Source of the DNA: Halopseudomonas pelagia
GTDB lineage: Bacteria > Pseudomonadota > Gammaproteobacteria > Pseudomonadales > Pseudomonadaceae
Length of the DNA stretch: 64,000 nucleotides
Assembly (NCBI RefSeq): GCF_009497895.1
Contig: NZ_CP033116.1
Location: forward strand, 3,534,001 to 3,598,000
Reading direction: 5' to 3'
Shown here: one piece after another, positions 1 to 10,036 of the stretch
Layout of the letters: each line of letters begins with the position of its first letter
How positions within the stretch are numbered: position 1 is the first letter of the stretch
Notes under the pieces: generated by a model
What the model was told of the DNA's origin: nothing
Database searches by the model: none
The model's input: only the letters and a program-made list of their open reading frames with translations
Program-made: the position numbers and the translations under genes

Positions 1-1
1 G

Positions 2-904
2 ATCGTGGTACCGGCGGCCAAGGCCGGCTTCCTGATTCCCAAGGAAAGCTGGGACTTCGCCGATCCGAAAGATTGGCCAGCCGAGTGGATGGGTAGCATC
101 CAGATGAAACTGGATGACGTTGCCGGCAAACGCCCCATCGCTATCTGGATGGCCTGGTTGCCCTATGTGCTGCTCGCGGCGCTGCTGGTGTTCTCACGCA
201 CCAACGCCACCGCCAAGGCTGCGTTGAACTCGATCAGCCTGCGCTTTACCGACATCATGGGTGAAGCCGGCCTGTCCGCCAGCCTGGAACCGCTCTACCT
301 GCCAGGCGGCATTCTGGTGATGGTGGTGATTCTGACCTACTTCATGCATCGCATGTCTTTCAGCGAGATGAAGCGCGCCTTCGGCGAGTCCACCAACACC
401 ATCATTGGTGCTGGCTTTGTGCTGATCTTCACCATTCCGATGGTGCGTATTCTGATCAACTCCGGCGTGAACATGTCCGATCTGCCGTCCATGCCAGTGG
501 CGATGGCCGAAGCGGTTGCGTCATCGGTAGGCAATGTCTACCCGCTGTTCGCGCCAATGGTCGGTGCGTTAGGCGCCTTTATCGCTGGCTCCAACACCGC
601 CTCCAACCTGATGCTCTCGCAGTTCCAGTTCAATACAGCTGAGCTACTGGGTGTTTCGGGTGCTTTGATTGTAGCGGCGCAGTCAGTCGGTGCGGCAGCA
701 GGCAACATGATCGCCATTCATAACGTGGTAGCTGCTTCGGCGACAGTCGGCTTGCTCGGACGCGAAGGTATCACCTTGCGCAAGACGATTCTGCCCACCA
801 TCTACTATGTGACGGCGGCAGGCATTCTGACCATGCTGGCAATTCACGTCTTCGGTGTCGGCGACCCGCTCTCTGCTGCGGGCCTGACCACCACCGGGAA
901 CTAA
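2..904 (+). CDS. L-lactate/glycolate permease, C-terminal part (cut by window edge)
   Basis: The frame is open from the window edge, so the start lies upstream and about 300 C-terminal residues are seen. The protein is strongly hydrophobic, with several membrane segments and a glycine/alanine-rich transport core (MVGALGAFIAGSNTASNLM, then QSVGAAAGNMIAIHNVVAA) typical of the LldP/GlcA family of lactate and glycolate permeases of the inner membrane. It is convergent with the FadR-type regulator and close to glcDEFGB. Glycolate (GlcA) is therefore as likely a substrate as lactate (LldP), and sequence alone does not separate them. Confidence 0.88.
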   Translation: MVVPAAKAGFLIPKESWDFADPKDWPAEWMGSIQMKLDDVAGKRPIAIWMAWLPYVLLAALLVFSRTNATAKAALNSISLRFTDIMGEAGLSASLEPLYLPGGILVMVVILTYFMHRMSFSEMKRAFGESTNTIIGAGFVLIFTIPMVRILINSGVNMSDLPSMPVAMAEAVASSVGNVYPLFAPMVGALGAFIAGSNTASNLMLSQFQFNTAELLGVSGALIVAAQSVGAAAGNMIAIHNVVAASATVGLLGREGITLRKTILPTIYYVTAAGILTMLAIHVFGVGDPLSAAGLTTTGN

Positions 905-927
905 GCCAAGCATTGCTGGGTGAAAAT

Positions 928-965
928 ACTGACCGGATTGGCAGCACTTCCGCCATCCGGTCAGT
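928..965. terminator. Inverted repeat between permease and regulator genes
   Basis: Perfect 11-base arms (ACTGACCGGAT and ATCCGGTCAGT) surround a 16-base loop, just after the permease stop and overlapping the stop codon of the convergent regulator gene. There is no clear T-run, so this is a possible bidirectional terminator or stabilising hairpin, not a textbook intrinsic terminator. Confidence 0.45.
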
Positions 966-1731
966 GCCAACCCTCAAGCCGCATGGTAGCCCGTTCCAGT
1001 CGCTGCTCTTCGCTTTCAATATCGTGCAGGTTGTCGCGAATGCTCTGGATGTGATCAATGGCCGCACGCTTGGCCTGGATCGGCAAACGCTCCATCACCG
1101 CGTGATACAGACGGGCATGCTGACGATCGAGTTGACGTTTGTGCACCGGCCGGTGATACAGATTCTTGACCGAGGCAAACACGGAACTTAGCAGCAAACT
1201 GGTTAAGGACTGCAACGTATGCACCAGCACCGGGTTATGCGACGCATCACAGATAGCCAGATGAAAGGCATGGTCCAGGCGCGCCAAGGCTTCCGGATCC
1301 TTTATCGATCCGCTCTCGTGGGCGGCGACCATTTCATCATAACGCCGCTGGATCAGCACAAAGTCCGCGTCAGTACCGCGCAAAGCGGCCAACCTGGCCG
1401 ATTCACCCTCCAGCAACGCCCGCACTTCCAGCAGATCAAACAGCGTTCTCGGATGGTTATTGAACAGATGCATCATCGGCGTCTCGTCACGATTGCCCAT
1501 CAAGTTGGCCACGTAGGACCCACGCCCTTGATCCGTCCTGATCAGACCCCTGCCGCGCAATACCTTCAGCCCTTCACGCAGTGCACTACGGGAAATACCC
1601 AGCTTTTCGCATTGCAGGCGTTCCGAGGGCAACACCTGGCCCATCTTCAACACGCCGTCTGCAATCAGCTTTTCAATGCGATCAGCCACCACATCACCCA
1701 CTTGCCGCCGCTCGGGAACAGTTTCAACCAT
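961..1731 (-). CDS. glcC: GntR/FadR-family transcriptional regulator (GlcC/LldR-like)
   Basis: 256 residues. The N-terminal winged helix-turn-helix (about residues 10-75, including VLPSERLQCEKLGISRSALR and the wing RGRGLIRTDQGRGSYV) is followed by an all-helical FCD ligand-binding domain with conserved Asp/His residues (LDHAFHLAI). The family senses small carboxylates such as glycolate, lactate or pyruvate. It is divergent from glcD, as glcC is in E. coli, and the intergenic region carries two identical palindromes of the type this family binds. A regulator of the glc operon, and probably of the permease, is the best reading; LldR is the alternative name. Confidence 0.82.
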   Translation of the reverse strand: MVETVPERRQVGDVVADRIEKLIADGVLKMGQVLPSERLQCEKLGISRSALREGLKVLRGRGLIRTDQGRGSYVANLMGNRDETPMMHLFNNHPRTLFDLLEVRALLEGESARLAALRGTDADFVLIQRRYDEMVAAHESGSIKDPEALARLDHAFHLAICDASHNPVLVHTLQSLTSLLLSSVFASVKNLYHRPVHKRQLDRQHARLYHAVMERLPIQAKRAAIDHIQSIRDNLHDIESEEQRLERATMRLEGWH

Positions 1732-1754
1732 AAAGCAAAACCTTGTTTTAGTTA

Positions 1755-1767
1755 CTGGTCCTACCAG
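1755..1767. promoter_or_regulatory. Putative GlcC/LldR operator 1
   Basis: Inverted repeat CTGGT-CCT-ACCAG, 24 bases upstream of the regulator start codon. The TGGT-N3-ACCA core matches the operator type of FadR-subfamily regulators (LldR, PdhR, GlcC). An identical copy lies 107 bases away next to glcD. Its position near the regulator suggests autoregulation. Confidence 0.6.
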
Positions 1768-1861
1768 ATTAGAGCTAGGCTGAAAACAAAGCCACTACAA
1801 AATTTATTTAGCCCATATTGCTCACTCGCAGCCACAAAACGGCTATCGGGCGCCGAAAAAA

Positions 1862-1874
1862 CTGGTCCTACCAG
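1862..1874. promoter_or_regulatory. Putative GlcC/LldR operator 2
   Basis: Second copy of CTGGT-CCT-ACCAG; the leading A is shared, so 14 bases are identical to operator 1. It lies about 93 bases upstream of the glcD start. The 107-base centre spacing is close to ten helical turns, which would suit a looped repressor complex. Confidence 0.6.
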
Positions 1875-1966
1875 CAGGCTTTATGCTGGACGACCAGCCA
1901 ACATGACCGCACTATTCAGGCCATTTTCTGATCCCTGGCCAGCATCTATACAACAGGTGACACCCG

Positions 1967-3466
1967 ATGAATCTTCTCTATGACGAAAAGCTCGACGGCC
2001 CCCTGCCCCCCGTGGACAGAACGGCGCTGATCGAAGAGCTACAGCAAACGCTGCCGGATATGACGCTGCTGCACGAGCGCGAAGATCTGCAGCCCTTCGA
2101 ATGCGACGGGCTGGCGGCTTACCGCATTCTGCCGATGCTGGTGGTGATTCCCGATACCGTCGACCAGGTCCAGGCATTCATGAAGATCTGCCACCAGCGC
2201 AAGGTCCCTGTGGTTGCACGCGGGGCCGGCACCGGCCTGTCCGGCGGCGCTTTGCCGCTGGAAGGCGGCGTGCTGCTGGTACTGGCGAGACTGAAGACCA
2301 TCCTCGAGATTAATCCTGAAGGTCGCTTTGCCCGGGTACAACCCGGCGTGCGCAACCTGGCGATCTCGGAAGCGGCGGCGCCCTACCAGCTGTATTACGC
2401 GCCGGATCCGTCCTCGCAGATCGCCTGCTCGATCGGCGGCAACGTCGCGGAGAACGCAGGCGGCGTGCACTGCTTGAAATATGGCCTGACCGTGCACAAC
2501 CTGCTGAAACTGGAAATCATTACCGTCGAAGGCGAGCGCATGACACTCGGCTCCGACGCACTGGACAGTGCCGGCTTTGATCTGATGGCGCTGTTTACCG
2601 GCTCCGAAGGCATGCTCGGCATCGTGGTCGAAGTCACGGTCAAGCTGCTGCCGCGTCCGCAGGTGGCCAAGGTATTGATGGCCAGCTTTGATGACGTTGG
2701 CAAAGCCGGCAAAGCCGTGGGGGACATCATCTCCGCCGGCATCATTCCTGGCGGTCTGGAAATGATGGACAGCCTGGCCATTCAAGCCGCAGAAGACTTT
2801 ATTCATGCCGGCTACCCAGTGGATGCCAAGGCGATTCTGCTCTGCGAACTCGATGGCGTCGAAGCCGACGTGAACGATGAATGCGAGCGCGTACGCGCAG
2901 TGCTGGAAAACAGTGGCGCCACTGCCATCAGCCTGGCAAAGGACGATGCCGAACGCGCGCTGTTCTGGGCCGGTCGCAAAAACGCCTTCCCGGCGGTGGG
3001 GCGTATTTCCCCGGACTATTACTGCATGGACGGCACCATCCCCCGCCGTGAACTGCCCCGAGTGCTGCAGGGCATTGCCGATCTGTCGGTGGAATACGAT
3101 CTGCGCGTGGCCAATGTCTTTCACGCTGGCGACGGCAATATGCACCCGCTGATCCTGTTCGATGCCAACAAGGAAGGCGAGCTGGAGCGCGCCGAAGCCA
3201 TCGGCGGCAAGATTCTTGAGTTGTGCGTCGCCGTCGGTGGTTCTATCACCGGCGAACACGGAGTGGGCCGCGAGAAGATCAACCAGATGTGTTCGCAGTT
3301 CAACGACGACGAGCTGTTGACCTTCCATGCGGTCAAGGCCGCCTTCGATCCCGACGGTCTGCTCAATCCGGGCAAGAACATCCCGACCCTGAACCGCTGC
3401 GCCGAATTTGGAGCCATGCATATTCATAACGGAAAGCTGCCTTTCCCCGAGCTGGAGCGTTTCTGA
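1967..3466 (+). CDS. glcD: Glycolate oxidase, FAD-linked subunit GlcD
   Basis: 499 residues, the usual length. The N-terminal FAD-binding PCMH domain carries PVVARGAGTGLSGGALP at residues 81-97, and the C-terminal FAD-linked oxidase domain contains HAGDGNMHP and SITGEHGVGREK. GlcD is the catalytic flavoprotein of the membrane-associated GlcDEF complex that oxidises glycolate to glyoxylate. The gene opens a tight operon: its stop shares one base with the glcE start (ATGA). Regulation by the divergent GlcC-like protein is inferred from the two operators upstream. Confidence 0.96.
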   Translation: MNLLYDEKLDGPLPPVDRTALIEELQQTLPDMTLLHEREDLQPFECDGLAAYRILPMLVVIPDTVDQVQAFMKICHQRKVPVVARGAGTGLSGGALPLEGGVLLVLARLKTILEINPEGRFARVQPGVRNLAISEAAAPYQLYYAPDPSSQIACSIGGNVAENAGGVHCLKYGLTVHNLLKLEIITVEGERMTLGSDALDSAGFDLMALFTGSEGMLGIVVEVTVKLLPRPQVAKVLMASFDDVGKAGKAVGDIISAGIIPGGLEMMDSLAIQAAEDFIHAGYPVDAKAILLCELDGVEADVNDECERVRAVLENSGATAISLAKDDAERALFWAGRKNAFPAVGRISPDYYCMDGTIPRRELPRVLQGIADLSVEYDLRVANVFHAGDGNMHPLILFDANKEGELERAEAIGGKILELCVAVGGSITGEHGVGREKINQMCSQFNDDELLTFHAVKAAFDPDGLLNPGKNIPTLNRCAEFGAMHIHNGKLPFPELERF

Positions 3467-4560
3467 TGACAGCGACCCATACCCATTCGGCCCGCCCAGG
3501 CGAACGCCCTGCCTCCACGGCTGAACAACAATTGCAGCAGCAGGTGCTTGATGCCCTGCTGAGCAAAACCCCGCTGGCCATTCAGGGCGCCAACAGCAAG
3601 GCCTTTCTTGGCCGGCCTGTGACCGGGCAGGTGCTCGACACCCGCCAGCACAGCGGCATCGTCAATTACGACCCGACTGAACTGGTGGTCACCGTGCGCA
3701 GCGGTACGCCGCTGGCAGAACTGCTGGATGCGCTGGATCAGCAGGGCCAGATGCTGCCCTGCGAACCCCCTGTTTTCGGTGGTGCAGCCACCGTTGGCGG
3801 CATGGTCGCCGCCGGGCTCTCCGGTCCGCGTCGACCCTGGTCCGGCTCGGTACGTGATTTCGTGCTGGGCACCAAGGTGATCACCGGGCACGGCAAGCTG
3901 ATGCGCTTTGGTGGCGAGGTGATGAAGAACGTCGCCGGTTACGATCTGTCTCGCTTGATGGCCGGCAGCCATGGCCTGCTCGGCGTGCTCACCGAAGTAT
4001 CTATGAAAGTGCTGCCCAAGCCGGTATGTACCCACCATCTGAGCCTTGACCTGCCCGTAGAAAAAGCGCTGTTGAAGCTGGCCGAATGGGGTCAGCAACC
4101 GATTCCCATCACTGGCGCATGCCATATCGACGGGCAACTGCGTCTGCGCTTGGAAGGCGGTATCGGCTCGGTCCGTTCAGCTGCTGACAGGATTGGCGGA
4201 GAAGAATTGGATCCCGCGTTCTGGACTCAGCTGAACGAACAGCAACTGCCGTTCTTCCAGGACCCACGCCCGCTGTGGCGGCTGTCGCTACCGGCAGTTA
4301 CTCCGGAGATCGATCTATCCGGCGATGCCTTGCTGGACTGGGGCGGTAGCCAGCGCTGGCTGAAAAGCGACGCCTCAGGCATGGATATCCAGGCGCTGGC
4401 CGCCCAGCACGGCGGCCACGCCACCTGCTACACCGCAGGCATTACCGACACGCCTTTTCAGCCACTGGCGCCGCTGCTTGAGCACTATCATCGCCGGCTT
4501 AAAGCGCAGCTGGACCCACAGGGCATATTCAACCCGGGGCGCAGCTATGCAGCCATTTAA
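3466..4560 (+). CDS. glcE: Glycolate oxidase subunit GlcE
   Basis: 364 residues. A second, shorter FAD-binding PCMH-type subunit: GGAATVGGMVAAGLSGPRRP and VMKNVAGYDLSRLMAGSHG are typical GlcE motifs. It is required for glycolate oxidase activity together with GlcD and GlcF. Its ATG overlaps the glcD stop by one base, indicating translational coupling, and 33 bases separate it from glcF. Confidence 0.95.
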   Translation: MTATHTHSARPGERPASTAEQQLQQQVLDALLSKTPLAIQGANSKAFLGRPVTGQVLDTRQHSGIVNYDPTELVVTVRSGTPLAELLDALDQQGQMLPCEPPVFGGAATVGGMVAAGLSGPRRPWSGSVRDFVLGTKVITGHGKLMRFGGEVMKNVAGYDLSRLMAGSHGLLGVLTEVSMKVLPKPVCTHHLSLDLPVEKALLKLAEWGQQPIPITGACHIDGQLRLRLEGGIGSVRSAADRIGGEELDPAFWTQLNEQQLPFFQDPRPLWRLSLPAVTPEIDLSGDALLDWGGSQRWLKSDASGMDIQALAAQHGGHATCYTAGITDTPFQPLAPLLEHYHRRLKAQLDPQGIFNPGRSYAAI

Positions 4561-4593
4561 CTCAGGCCATGCTTTGAGACTGGAGATTTAACC

Positions 4594-5811
4594 ATGCAGA
4601 CGAATCTTACCGAAAAGGCGCGCAAGCTGCCCCGCGCCGCAGAGGCGGAAAGCATCCTGCGTTCCTGCGTGCATTGCGGCTTCTGTAATGCCACCTGCCC
4701 TACCTATCAGCTGCTGGGTGACGAGCGCGATGGCCCAAGGGGACGTATCTACCTGATCAAGGCCTTCCTTGAAGGCGAAGAAACCACCCGCGAAACCCAG
4801 ATTCATCTGGACCAGTGTCTGAGCTGCCGCAACTGCGAGACCACCTGCCCGTCTGGCGTGGAATATCACACGCTGCTGGATATCGGCCGTGAAGCCATGG
4901 CCGGCGAGATCGAACGGCCACTGCAGGAGCGTGTATTGCGTTCGGCATTGCGTACTGTGGTGCCCAATGCAGGCACCTTCAAAACCCTGCTCAAAGCCGG
5001 GCAGATGGTTCGGCCGTTTATGCCGGCAGCACTGAAGGACAAGATTCCCGGCCAGATCACGCCGGCCAAACCGCGCCCGACGGCAAGACATGCCCGCCAG
5101 GTACTGGTTCTGGAAGGCTGCGCCCAGGCTGGGTTATCACCAAATACCAACGCCGCCGCCGCACGAGTACTGGATCGCCTGGGTATTTCACTGAAGTCGA
5201 TCAACGAGGCTGGCTGCTGCGGCGCTCTGGACTACCACCTGGACGCGCAACAGGCCGGCCTGGACCGTGCCCGCAACAATATCGACGCCTGGTGGCCGGC
5301 GATTGAAAACGGCGCCGAAGCCATAGTGCAAACCGCCAGCGGTTGCGGTGCCTTTATCAAGGAATACGCGCACCTGCTGAAGAACGACCCCGCCTACGCC
5401 GAGAAGGCCGCGAAAGTCAGCGCCCTCGCGCTGGATCTGGTGCAGGTACTGGAAAAGGAAGATCTGCAGCCCTTGCAGGTCAAGACTAGCCAGCGCCTGG
5501 CTTTCCACTGCCCCTGCACATTGCAACATGCGCAGAAGCTCGGTGGCCGCGTGGAGCCGATCCTGAAAAAACTCGGTTTCAGCCTGACTTTCGTTGCCGA
5601 TGGCCATCTGTGCTGCGGCTCGGCCGGCAGCTACTCGATCACCCAGCCGGTGCTCGCCAAGCAGCTGCGGGATAACCGCATGAACGCGCTGGAAGCCGGC
5701 AAGCCAGACACCATCGTCACTGCCAACATCGGCTGTCAAACCCATCTGGGCTCGGCAGACAGAACCCCCGTGCGCCATTGGATCGAAGTGGTTGAAGACG
5801 CACTCACCTGA
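4594..5811 (+). CDS. glcF: Glycolate oxidase iron-sulfur subunit GlcF
   Basis: 405 residues. Two ferredoxin-type 4Fe-4S motifs lie near the N-terminus (Cys25/28/31/35 and Cys75/78/81/85). They are followed by two CCG (cysteine-rich) domains, visible as GCCGALDYH and LCCGSAGSYS. It passes electrons from the GlcD/GlcE flavins towards the quinone pool. A GGAG ribosome site precedes the ATG. Confidence 0.96.
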   Translation: MQTNLTEKARKLPRAAEAESILRSCVHCGFCNATCPTYQLLGDERDGPRGRIYLIKAFLEGEETTRETQIHLDQCLSCRNCETTCPSGVEYHTLLDIGREAMAGEIERPLQERVLRSALRTVVPNAGTFKTLLKAGQMVRPFMPAALKDKIPGQITPAKPRPTARHARQVLVLEGCAQAGLSPNTNAAAARVLDRLGISLKSINEAGCCGALDYHLDAQQAGLDRARNNIDAWWPAIENGAEAIVQTASGCGAFIKEYAHLLKNDPAYAEKAAKVSALALDLVQVLEKEDLQPLQVKTSQRLAFHCPCTLQHAQKLGGRVEPILKKLGFSLTFVADGHLCCGSAGSYSITQPVLAKQLRDNRMNALEAGKPDTIVTANIGCQTHLGSADRTPVRHWIEVVEDALT

Positions 5812-5828
5812 ATACTGGAGAAATAACA

Positions 5829-6230
5829 ATGCTGAGCAAATCCGTACTGACCCTCGACGAAGCCAATAGCATGATCGATGCCGCCTTCGCTGAAGCCGAC
5901 AACAATGGTTGGAAAGTCACCGTGGCCGTGGTCGATGACGGCGGTCACCTGCTGGCGATGCGTCGCATGGACGGCTGCGCGCCAGTGGCTGCCTATATCG
6001 CTCCGCAAAAAGCCCGCAGTGCCGCACTGGGTCGCCGCGAGACCAGCGAGTTCGAGGCCATGATCAATGGCGGCCGTACCGCGTTCCTGTCCGCTCCGGA
6101 AATTACCGGCCTGCTGGAAGGCGGCGTGCCGCTGAAAGTGGAAGGCCAGGTTGTTGCTGCGATTGGAGTTTCCGGCGTCAAGCCAGACCAGGACGCGCAG
6201 GTTGCCAAAGCCGGCATCGCCGCGCTCTAA
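5829..6230 (+). CDS. glcG: GlcG/HbpS-like protein
   Basis: 133 residues, a single DUF336 (GlcG/HbpS) domain: an N-terminal LTLDEANSMIDAAFAEA helix, then VAVVDDGGHLLAMRRMDG and a C-terminal glycine-rich VIGVSGVKPDQDAQVA-type segment. The family includes haem-binding HbpS. The role of GlcG in glycolate metabolism is not established, although the gene is commonly kept in glc operons. It starts 17 bases after glcF with a GGAG site. Confidence 0.9.
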   Translation: MLSKSVLTLDEANSMIDAAFAEADNNGWKVTVAVVDDGGHLLAMRRMDGCAPVAAYIAPQKARSAALGRRETSEFEAMINGGRTAFLSAPEITGLLEGGVPLKVEGQVVAAIGVSGVKPDQDAQVAKAGIAAL

Positions 6231-6255
6231 ACCACGCTCTTAGGAGGATTGCCGT

Positions 6256-8430
6256 ATGACACAACGCATTGAAATCCAGGGCCTGCAGATTGATAGTGCC
6301 CTGCACCGTTTTATCGAACAGAACGCACTGCCGGGCACTGGCCTGGATGCGGGTGCCTTCTGGTCCGGCTTTAGCCAACTGGTGCACGACCTGGCGCCGA
6401 AGAATCGCGCGCTGCTGGCCGAGCGTGACCGCCTGCAGACCGAGCTCGACCAGTGGCACGCCGCCAACCCTGGCCCGATCAAGGACATGCCCGCTTACCG
6501 CGCGTTTTTGACCTCGATTGGCTACCTGAAAGCCGTGCCGGACGACTTCCGCATCAGCACCGCCAATACTGATAGTGAGCTGACCCAGCAGGCCGGCCCG
6601 CAACTGGTAGTCCCGGTGATGAACGGCCGCTACGCACTGAACGCTGCCAATGCCCGCTGGGGCAGCCTGTACGATGCGCTTTACGGCACCGATGCAATCT
6701 CCGACGAGAATGGCGCCGAGCGCGGCCACGGCTACAACCCGGTACGTGGCGACAAGGTGATTGCCTTTGCCCGCAAGTTCCTGAACGACACCATTCCGTT
6801 GCAGCAGGGCGACCACACCCAGGCTCAGGCCTACCGTGTGGAAAATGGTCAGTTGCATGTCACCCTGCAATCGGGCGAGCAGACCGGGCTGCAATCACCT
6901 GAATTATTCGTTGGCTACCAAGGCAATCCTACCAGCCCGGATGCGCTGCTGTTCCTACATAACGGCCTGCACTTTGAAATTCAGATCGACCCCAGCCACC
7001 CTATCGGTCAGACCGATGCCGCAGGCGTCAAGGATCTGCTGATGGAGGCGGCGGTCTCCACCATCATGGACTGTGAAGACTCGATTGCCGCGGTCGACGC
7101 CGAAGACAAGATCGTCGTCTACAGCAACTGGCTCGGCCTGATGAAGGGTGACCTGGAAGAGCAGATGGACAAGGGCGGCAAGACCATCGTCCGCAAGCTC
7201 AACCCGGACCGCGAATACAGCACCGCTGATGGCAAGGGCCTGACTCTGCACGGCCGCTCGCTGCTGTTTATCCGTAACGTCGGCCACCTGATGACCAATC
7301 CGGCGATTCTGTTGAAGGACGGCAGCGAGATTCCTGAGGGTATTCTGGACGCCGTGTGCACCAGCCTGATCGCGATTCACGATCTGCAGCGCAAGGGCAA
7401 CTCGCGCACCGGCAGCATGTATATCGTCAAACCGAAGATGCATGGCCCGGATGAAGTCGCCTTCGCCAGCGAGCTGTTTGGCCGTGTTGAGCAACTGCTT
7501 GGTCTGCCGCAGAACACCCTGAAGATGGGCATTATGGACGAGGAGCGTCGCACCTCTGTCAACCTCAAAGCCTGTATCGCCGCAGCCAGCTCACGGGTGG
7601 CCTTTATCAACACTGGTTTCCTCGACCGTACCGGTGACGAGATGCACAGCGTGATGCAGGGCGGCCCGGTACTGCGCAAGGGCGATATGAAAGCCACCGA
7701 ATGGATTCAGGCCTACGAGCGCAATAACGTATTGGTCGGCCTGACCTGCGGACTGCGCGGCAAGGCGCAGATCGGCAAGGGCATGTGGGCCATGCCGGAT
7801 CTGATGGCGGCGATGCTCGAACAGAAGATCGGTCATCCCAAGGCCGGTGCCAACACCGCCTGGGTCCCCTCCCCGACTGCCGCGGTTCTGCACGCGCTGC
7901 ATTACCATCAGGTCAGCGTGCAGGAAGTGCAGCAAGGCATGGAAAGCATCTCGCTGAAGGATGAGCAGGAGACGCTGCTGAACGGCCTGCTGACCGCACC
8001 CCTGGCCGCCGAGACCAACTGGAGCGAGAGCGACAAGCAGCAGGAACTGGATAACAATGCCCAAGGCATTCTTGGCTATGTCGTGCGCTGGGTTAACCAG
8101 GGCATTGGTTGCTCCAAGGTGCCGGACATCAACAATGTCGGCCTGATGGAAGACCGCGCCACCCTGCGGATTTCCAGCCAGCACATGGCCAACTGGTTGC
8201 ACCACGGTGTGGTCAGCGAAGCCCAGGTAACCGAAACCTTCCAGCGCATGGCCAAGGTGGTCGATCAGCAGAATGCCGGCGATCCGGAATACAGCGCCAT
8301 GGCGACTGACTACAAAGCTTCGGTAGCCTATCAGGCGGCGCTGGATCTGGTGTTCAAGGGGCTAACGCAGCCCAGCGGTTATACCGAACCGTTGTTGCAC
8401 CATTGGCGGCAAGTGGCCAAGGCTCAGTAA
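6256..8430 (+). CDS. glcB: Malate synthase G
   Basis: 724 residues, the normal length of the monomeric G isoform. It condenses glyoxylate, the product of GlcDEF, with acetyl-CoA to give malate, so the operon carries glycolate into the TCA cycle. Typical segments are [20 protein letters not shown], the GTTIV-like [16 protein letters not shown], and [26 protein letters not shown] lies upstream of the ATG. It is the last gene of the operon and is followed by a strong terminator. Confidence 0.97.
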   Translation: MTQRIEIQGLQIDSALHRFIEQNALPGTGLDAGAFWSGFSQLVHDLAPKNRALLAERDRLQTELDQWHAANPGPIKDMPAYRAFLTSIGYLKAVPDDFRISTANTDSELTQQAGPQLVVPVMNGRYALNAANARWGSLYDALYGTDAISDENGAERGHGYNPVRGDKVIAFARKFLNDTIPLQQGDHTQAQAYRVENGQLHVTLQSGEQTGLQSPELFVGYQGNPTSPDALLFLHNGLHFEIQIDPSHPIGQTDAAGVKDLLMEAAVSTIMDCEDSIAAVDAEDKIVVYSNWLGLMKGDLEEQMDKGGKTIVRKLNPDREYSTADGKGLTLHGRSLLFIRNVGHLMTNPAILLKDGSEIPEGILDAVCTSLIAIHDLQRKGNSRTGSMYIVKPKMHGPDEVAFASELFGRVEQLLGLPQNTLKMGIMDEERRTSVNLKACIAAASSRVAFINTGFLDRTGDEMHSVMQGGPVLRKGDMKATEWIQAYERNNVLVGLTCGLRGKAQIGKGMWAMPDLMAAMLEQKIGHPKAGANTAWVPSPTAAVLHALHYHQVSVQEVQQGMESISLKDEQETLLNGLLTAPLAAETNWSESDKQQELDNNAQGILGYVVRWVNQGIGCSKVPDINNVGLMEDRATLRISSQHMANWLHHGVVSEAQVTETFQRMAKVVDQQNAGDPEYSAMATDYKASVAYQAALDLVFKGLTQPSGYTEPLLHHWRQVAKAQ

Positions 8431-8446
8431 CACCAGCCTTGAACCC

Positions 8447-8486
8447 GCAATAAAAAATCCCGGCACTGGCCGGGATTTTTTATTGC
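8447..8486. terminator. Bidirectional intrinsic terminator, glcB / fumarase
   Basis: Perfect 18-base arms (GCAATAAAAAATCCCGGC and its complement) with a 4-base ACTG loop. The GC-rich inner stem is flanked by A6 on the left and T6 on the right, so it works as a terminator on both strands. It separates the convergent glcB and fumarase genes. Confidence 0.92.
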
Positions 8487-8512
8487 GCATCGCTCAATGC
8501 AGAAGCGATCGG

Positions 8513-10036
8513 TTAATCCACTTCTACCGCCAAGCTGTCGGCAATCTTCTTCTGCCAGATCGCCGGCCCGGTGATATGCACGGACTCGCCCTTGGTATCC
8601 ACGGCCACGGTCACAGGCATGTCCTTCACCTCAAACTCGTAGATCGCTTCCATACCCATTTCCGGGAACGCCAGCACTTCGGCTTTCTTGATCGCCTGGG
8701 CCACCAGGTATGCGGCACCGCCGACGGCCATCAGATAGACCGCCTTGTAATCCTTGATCGCCTCGATCGCAATCGGGCCGCGCTCGGACTTGCCGATCAT
8801 GCCCAGCAGGCCGGTCTGATCAAGAATCTGCCGGGTGAACTTGTCCATCCGCGTTGCCGTGGTCGGACCGGCTGGCCCGACCACTTCGTCGCGTACTGGA
8901 TCAACCGGGCCAACGTAATAGATAAAGCGGCCTTTCAGATCCACCGGCAGCTGTTCGCCGTTGTTCAGCATCTCGACCATGCGCTTGTGCGCAGCATCGC
9001 GGCCGGTGAGCATCTTGCCCGACAGCAGCACGGTTTCACCGGTCTTCCACTCCAGCACGTCGGCCGGGGTAAGAGTATCCAGATTGACCCGGCGCACACC
9101 GGTGCCGACTTCCCAGGTGATGTCCGGGTAAGCGTCCATCGGCGGTGGCGTGAGGATCGCCGGGCCACTGCCGTTCAAGGTGAAGTGCGCATGCCGAGTC
9201 GCGGCGCAGTTGGGGATCATGCACACCGGCAGGCTGGCTGCGTGGGTCGGATAATCCTTGATCTTGATATCCAGCACTGTGGTCAGGCCACCCAGGCCCT
9301 GGGCGCCGATGCCCAGCGCGTTGACCTTGTCCATGATTTCCAGGCGCAGCTCTTCGACGCGATTCTGCGGGCCGCGCTTGCGCAGCTCGTGGATATCGAT
9401 GGAGTCCATCAGCGACTCCTTGGCCAGCACCGCAGCTTTCTCCGCAGTACCGCCAATACCGATACCCAGCATGCCCGGCGGACACCAGCCAGCGCCCATG
9501 GTCGGCACGGTCTTGACGACCCAATCGACGATCGAATCGGACGGATTGAGCATGACCATCTTCGATTTGTTCTCGGAGCCGCCGCCTTTGGCAGCGACAT
9601 GGAACTCGACGGTATCGCCGGGGACCATCTGGTAGTGAATCACCGCCGGGGTGTTGTCCTTGGTGTTGGTGCGCTTGCCTGCCGGATCGGCCAGGATCGA
9701 AGCTCGCAGTACGTTCTCCGGTAAGTTGTAGGCCTGACGCACGCCCTGGTTGATCATGTCGTCCAGGCCCATGGTGGCGTCATCCCAACGCACGTTCATG
9801 CCGATCTTGACGAAGATGGTGACAATGCCGGTGTCCTGGCAGATTGGCCGATGGCCGGTCGCGCACATACGCGAGTTGATCAGAATCTGCGCCATCGCAT
9901 CCCGGGCCGCGGGCGACTCTTCACGCAGGTAGGCTTCATGCACAGCCTGGATAAAATCCACGGGATGGTAGTAGGAAATATATTGCAGCGCGTCAGCCAC
10001 GCTCTGGATAAGGTCGTCTTGCTTGATTGCGGTCAT
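8513..10036 (-). CDS. Fumarate hydratase, class I (iron-sulfur)
   Basis: 507 residues, single-chain FumA/FumB type: an N-terminal alpha domain with CATGHRPICQDTGIVTIFVK and a C-terminal beta domain with GPTTATRMDKFT. Conserved cysteines would hold the oxygen-sensitive 4Fe-4S cluster. It interconverts fumarate and malate and so acts next to malate synthase. It is transcribed alone towards glcB, with a shared terminator between them. Confidence 0.95.
   Translation of the reverse strand: MTAIKQDDLIQSVADALQYISYYHPVDFIQAVHEAYLREESPAARDAMAQILINSRMCATGHRPICQDTGIVTIFVKIGMNVRWDDATMGLDDMINQGVRQAYNLPENVLRASILADPAGKRTNTKDNTPAVIHYQMVPGDTVEFHVAAKGGGSENKSKMVMLNPSDSIVDWVVKTVPTMGAGWCPPGMLGIGIGGTAEKAAVLAKESLMDSIDIHELRKRGPQNRVEELRLEIMDKVNALGIGAQGLGGLTTVLDIKIKDYPTHAASLPVCMIPNCAATRHAHFTLNGSGPAILTPPPMDAYPDITWEVGTGVRRVNLDTLTPADVLEWKTGETVLLSGKMLTGRDAAHKRMVEMLNNGEQLPVDLKGRFIYYVGPVDPVRDEVVGPAGPTTATRMDKFTRQILDQTGLLGMIGKSERGPIAIEAIKDYKAVYLMAVGGAAYLVAQAIKKAEVLAFPEMGMEAIYEFEVKDMPVTVAVDTKGESVHITGPAIWQKKIADSLAVEVD

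Noticed and set aside
2039..3427. Long minus-strand open frame of 462 codons opposite glcD
   Set aside because: A shadow of the GC-rich glcD gene; it lacks recognisable domains and is rich in His/Gln/Ala as expected for an antisense frame.
8483..9724. Long plus-strand open frame of 413 codons opposite the fumarase gene
   Set aside because: Shadow of the class I fumarase; no domain resemblance, while the minus-strand product is a clear fumarase.
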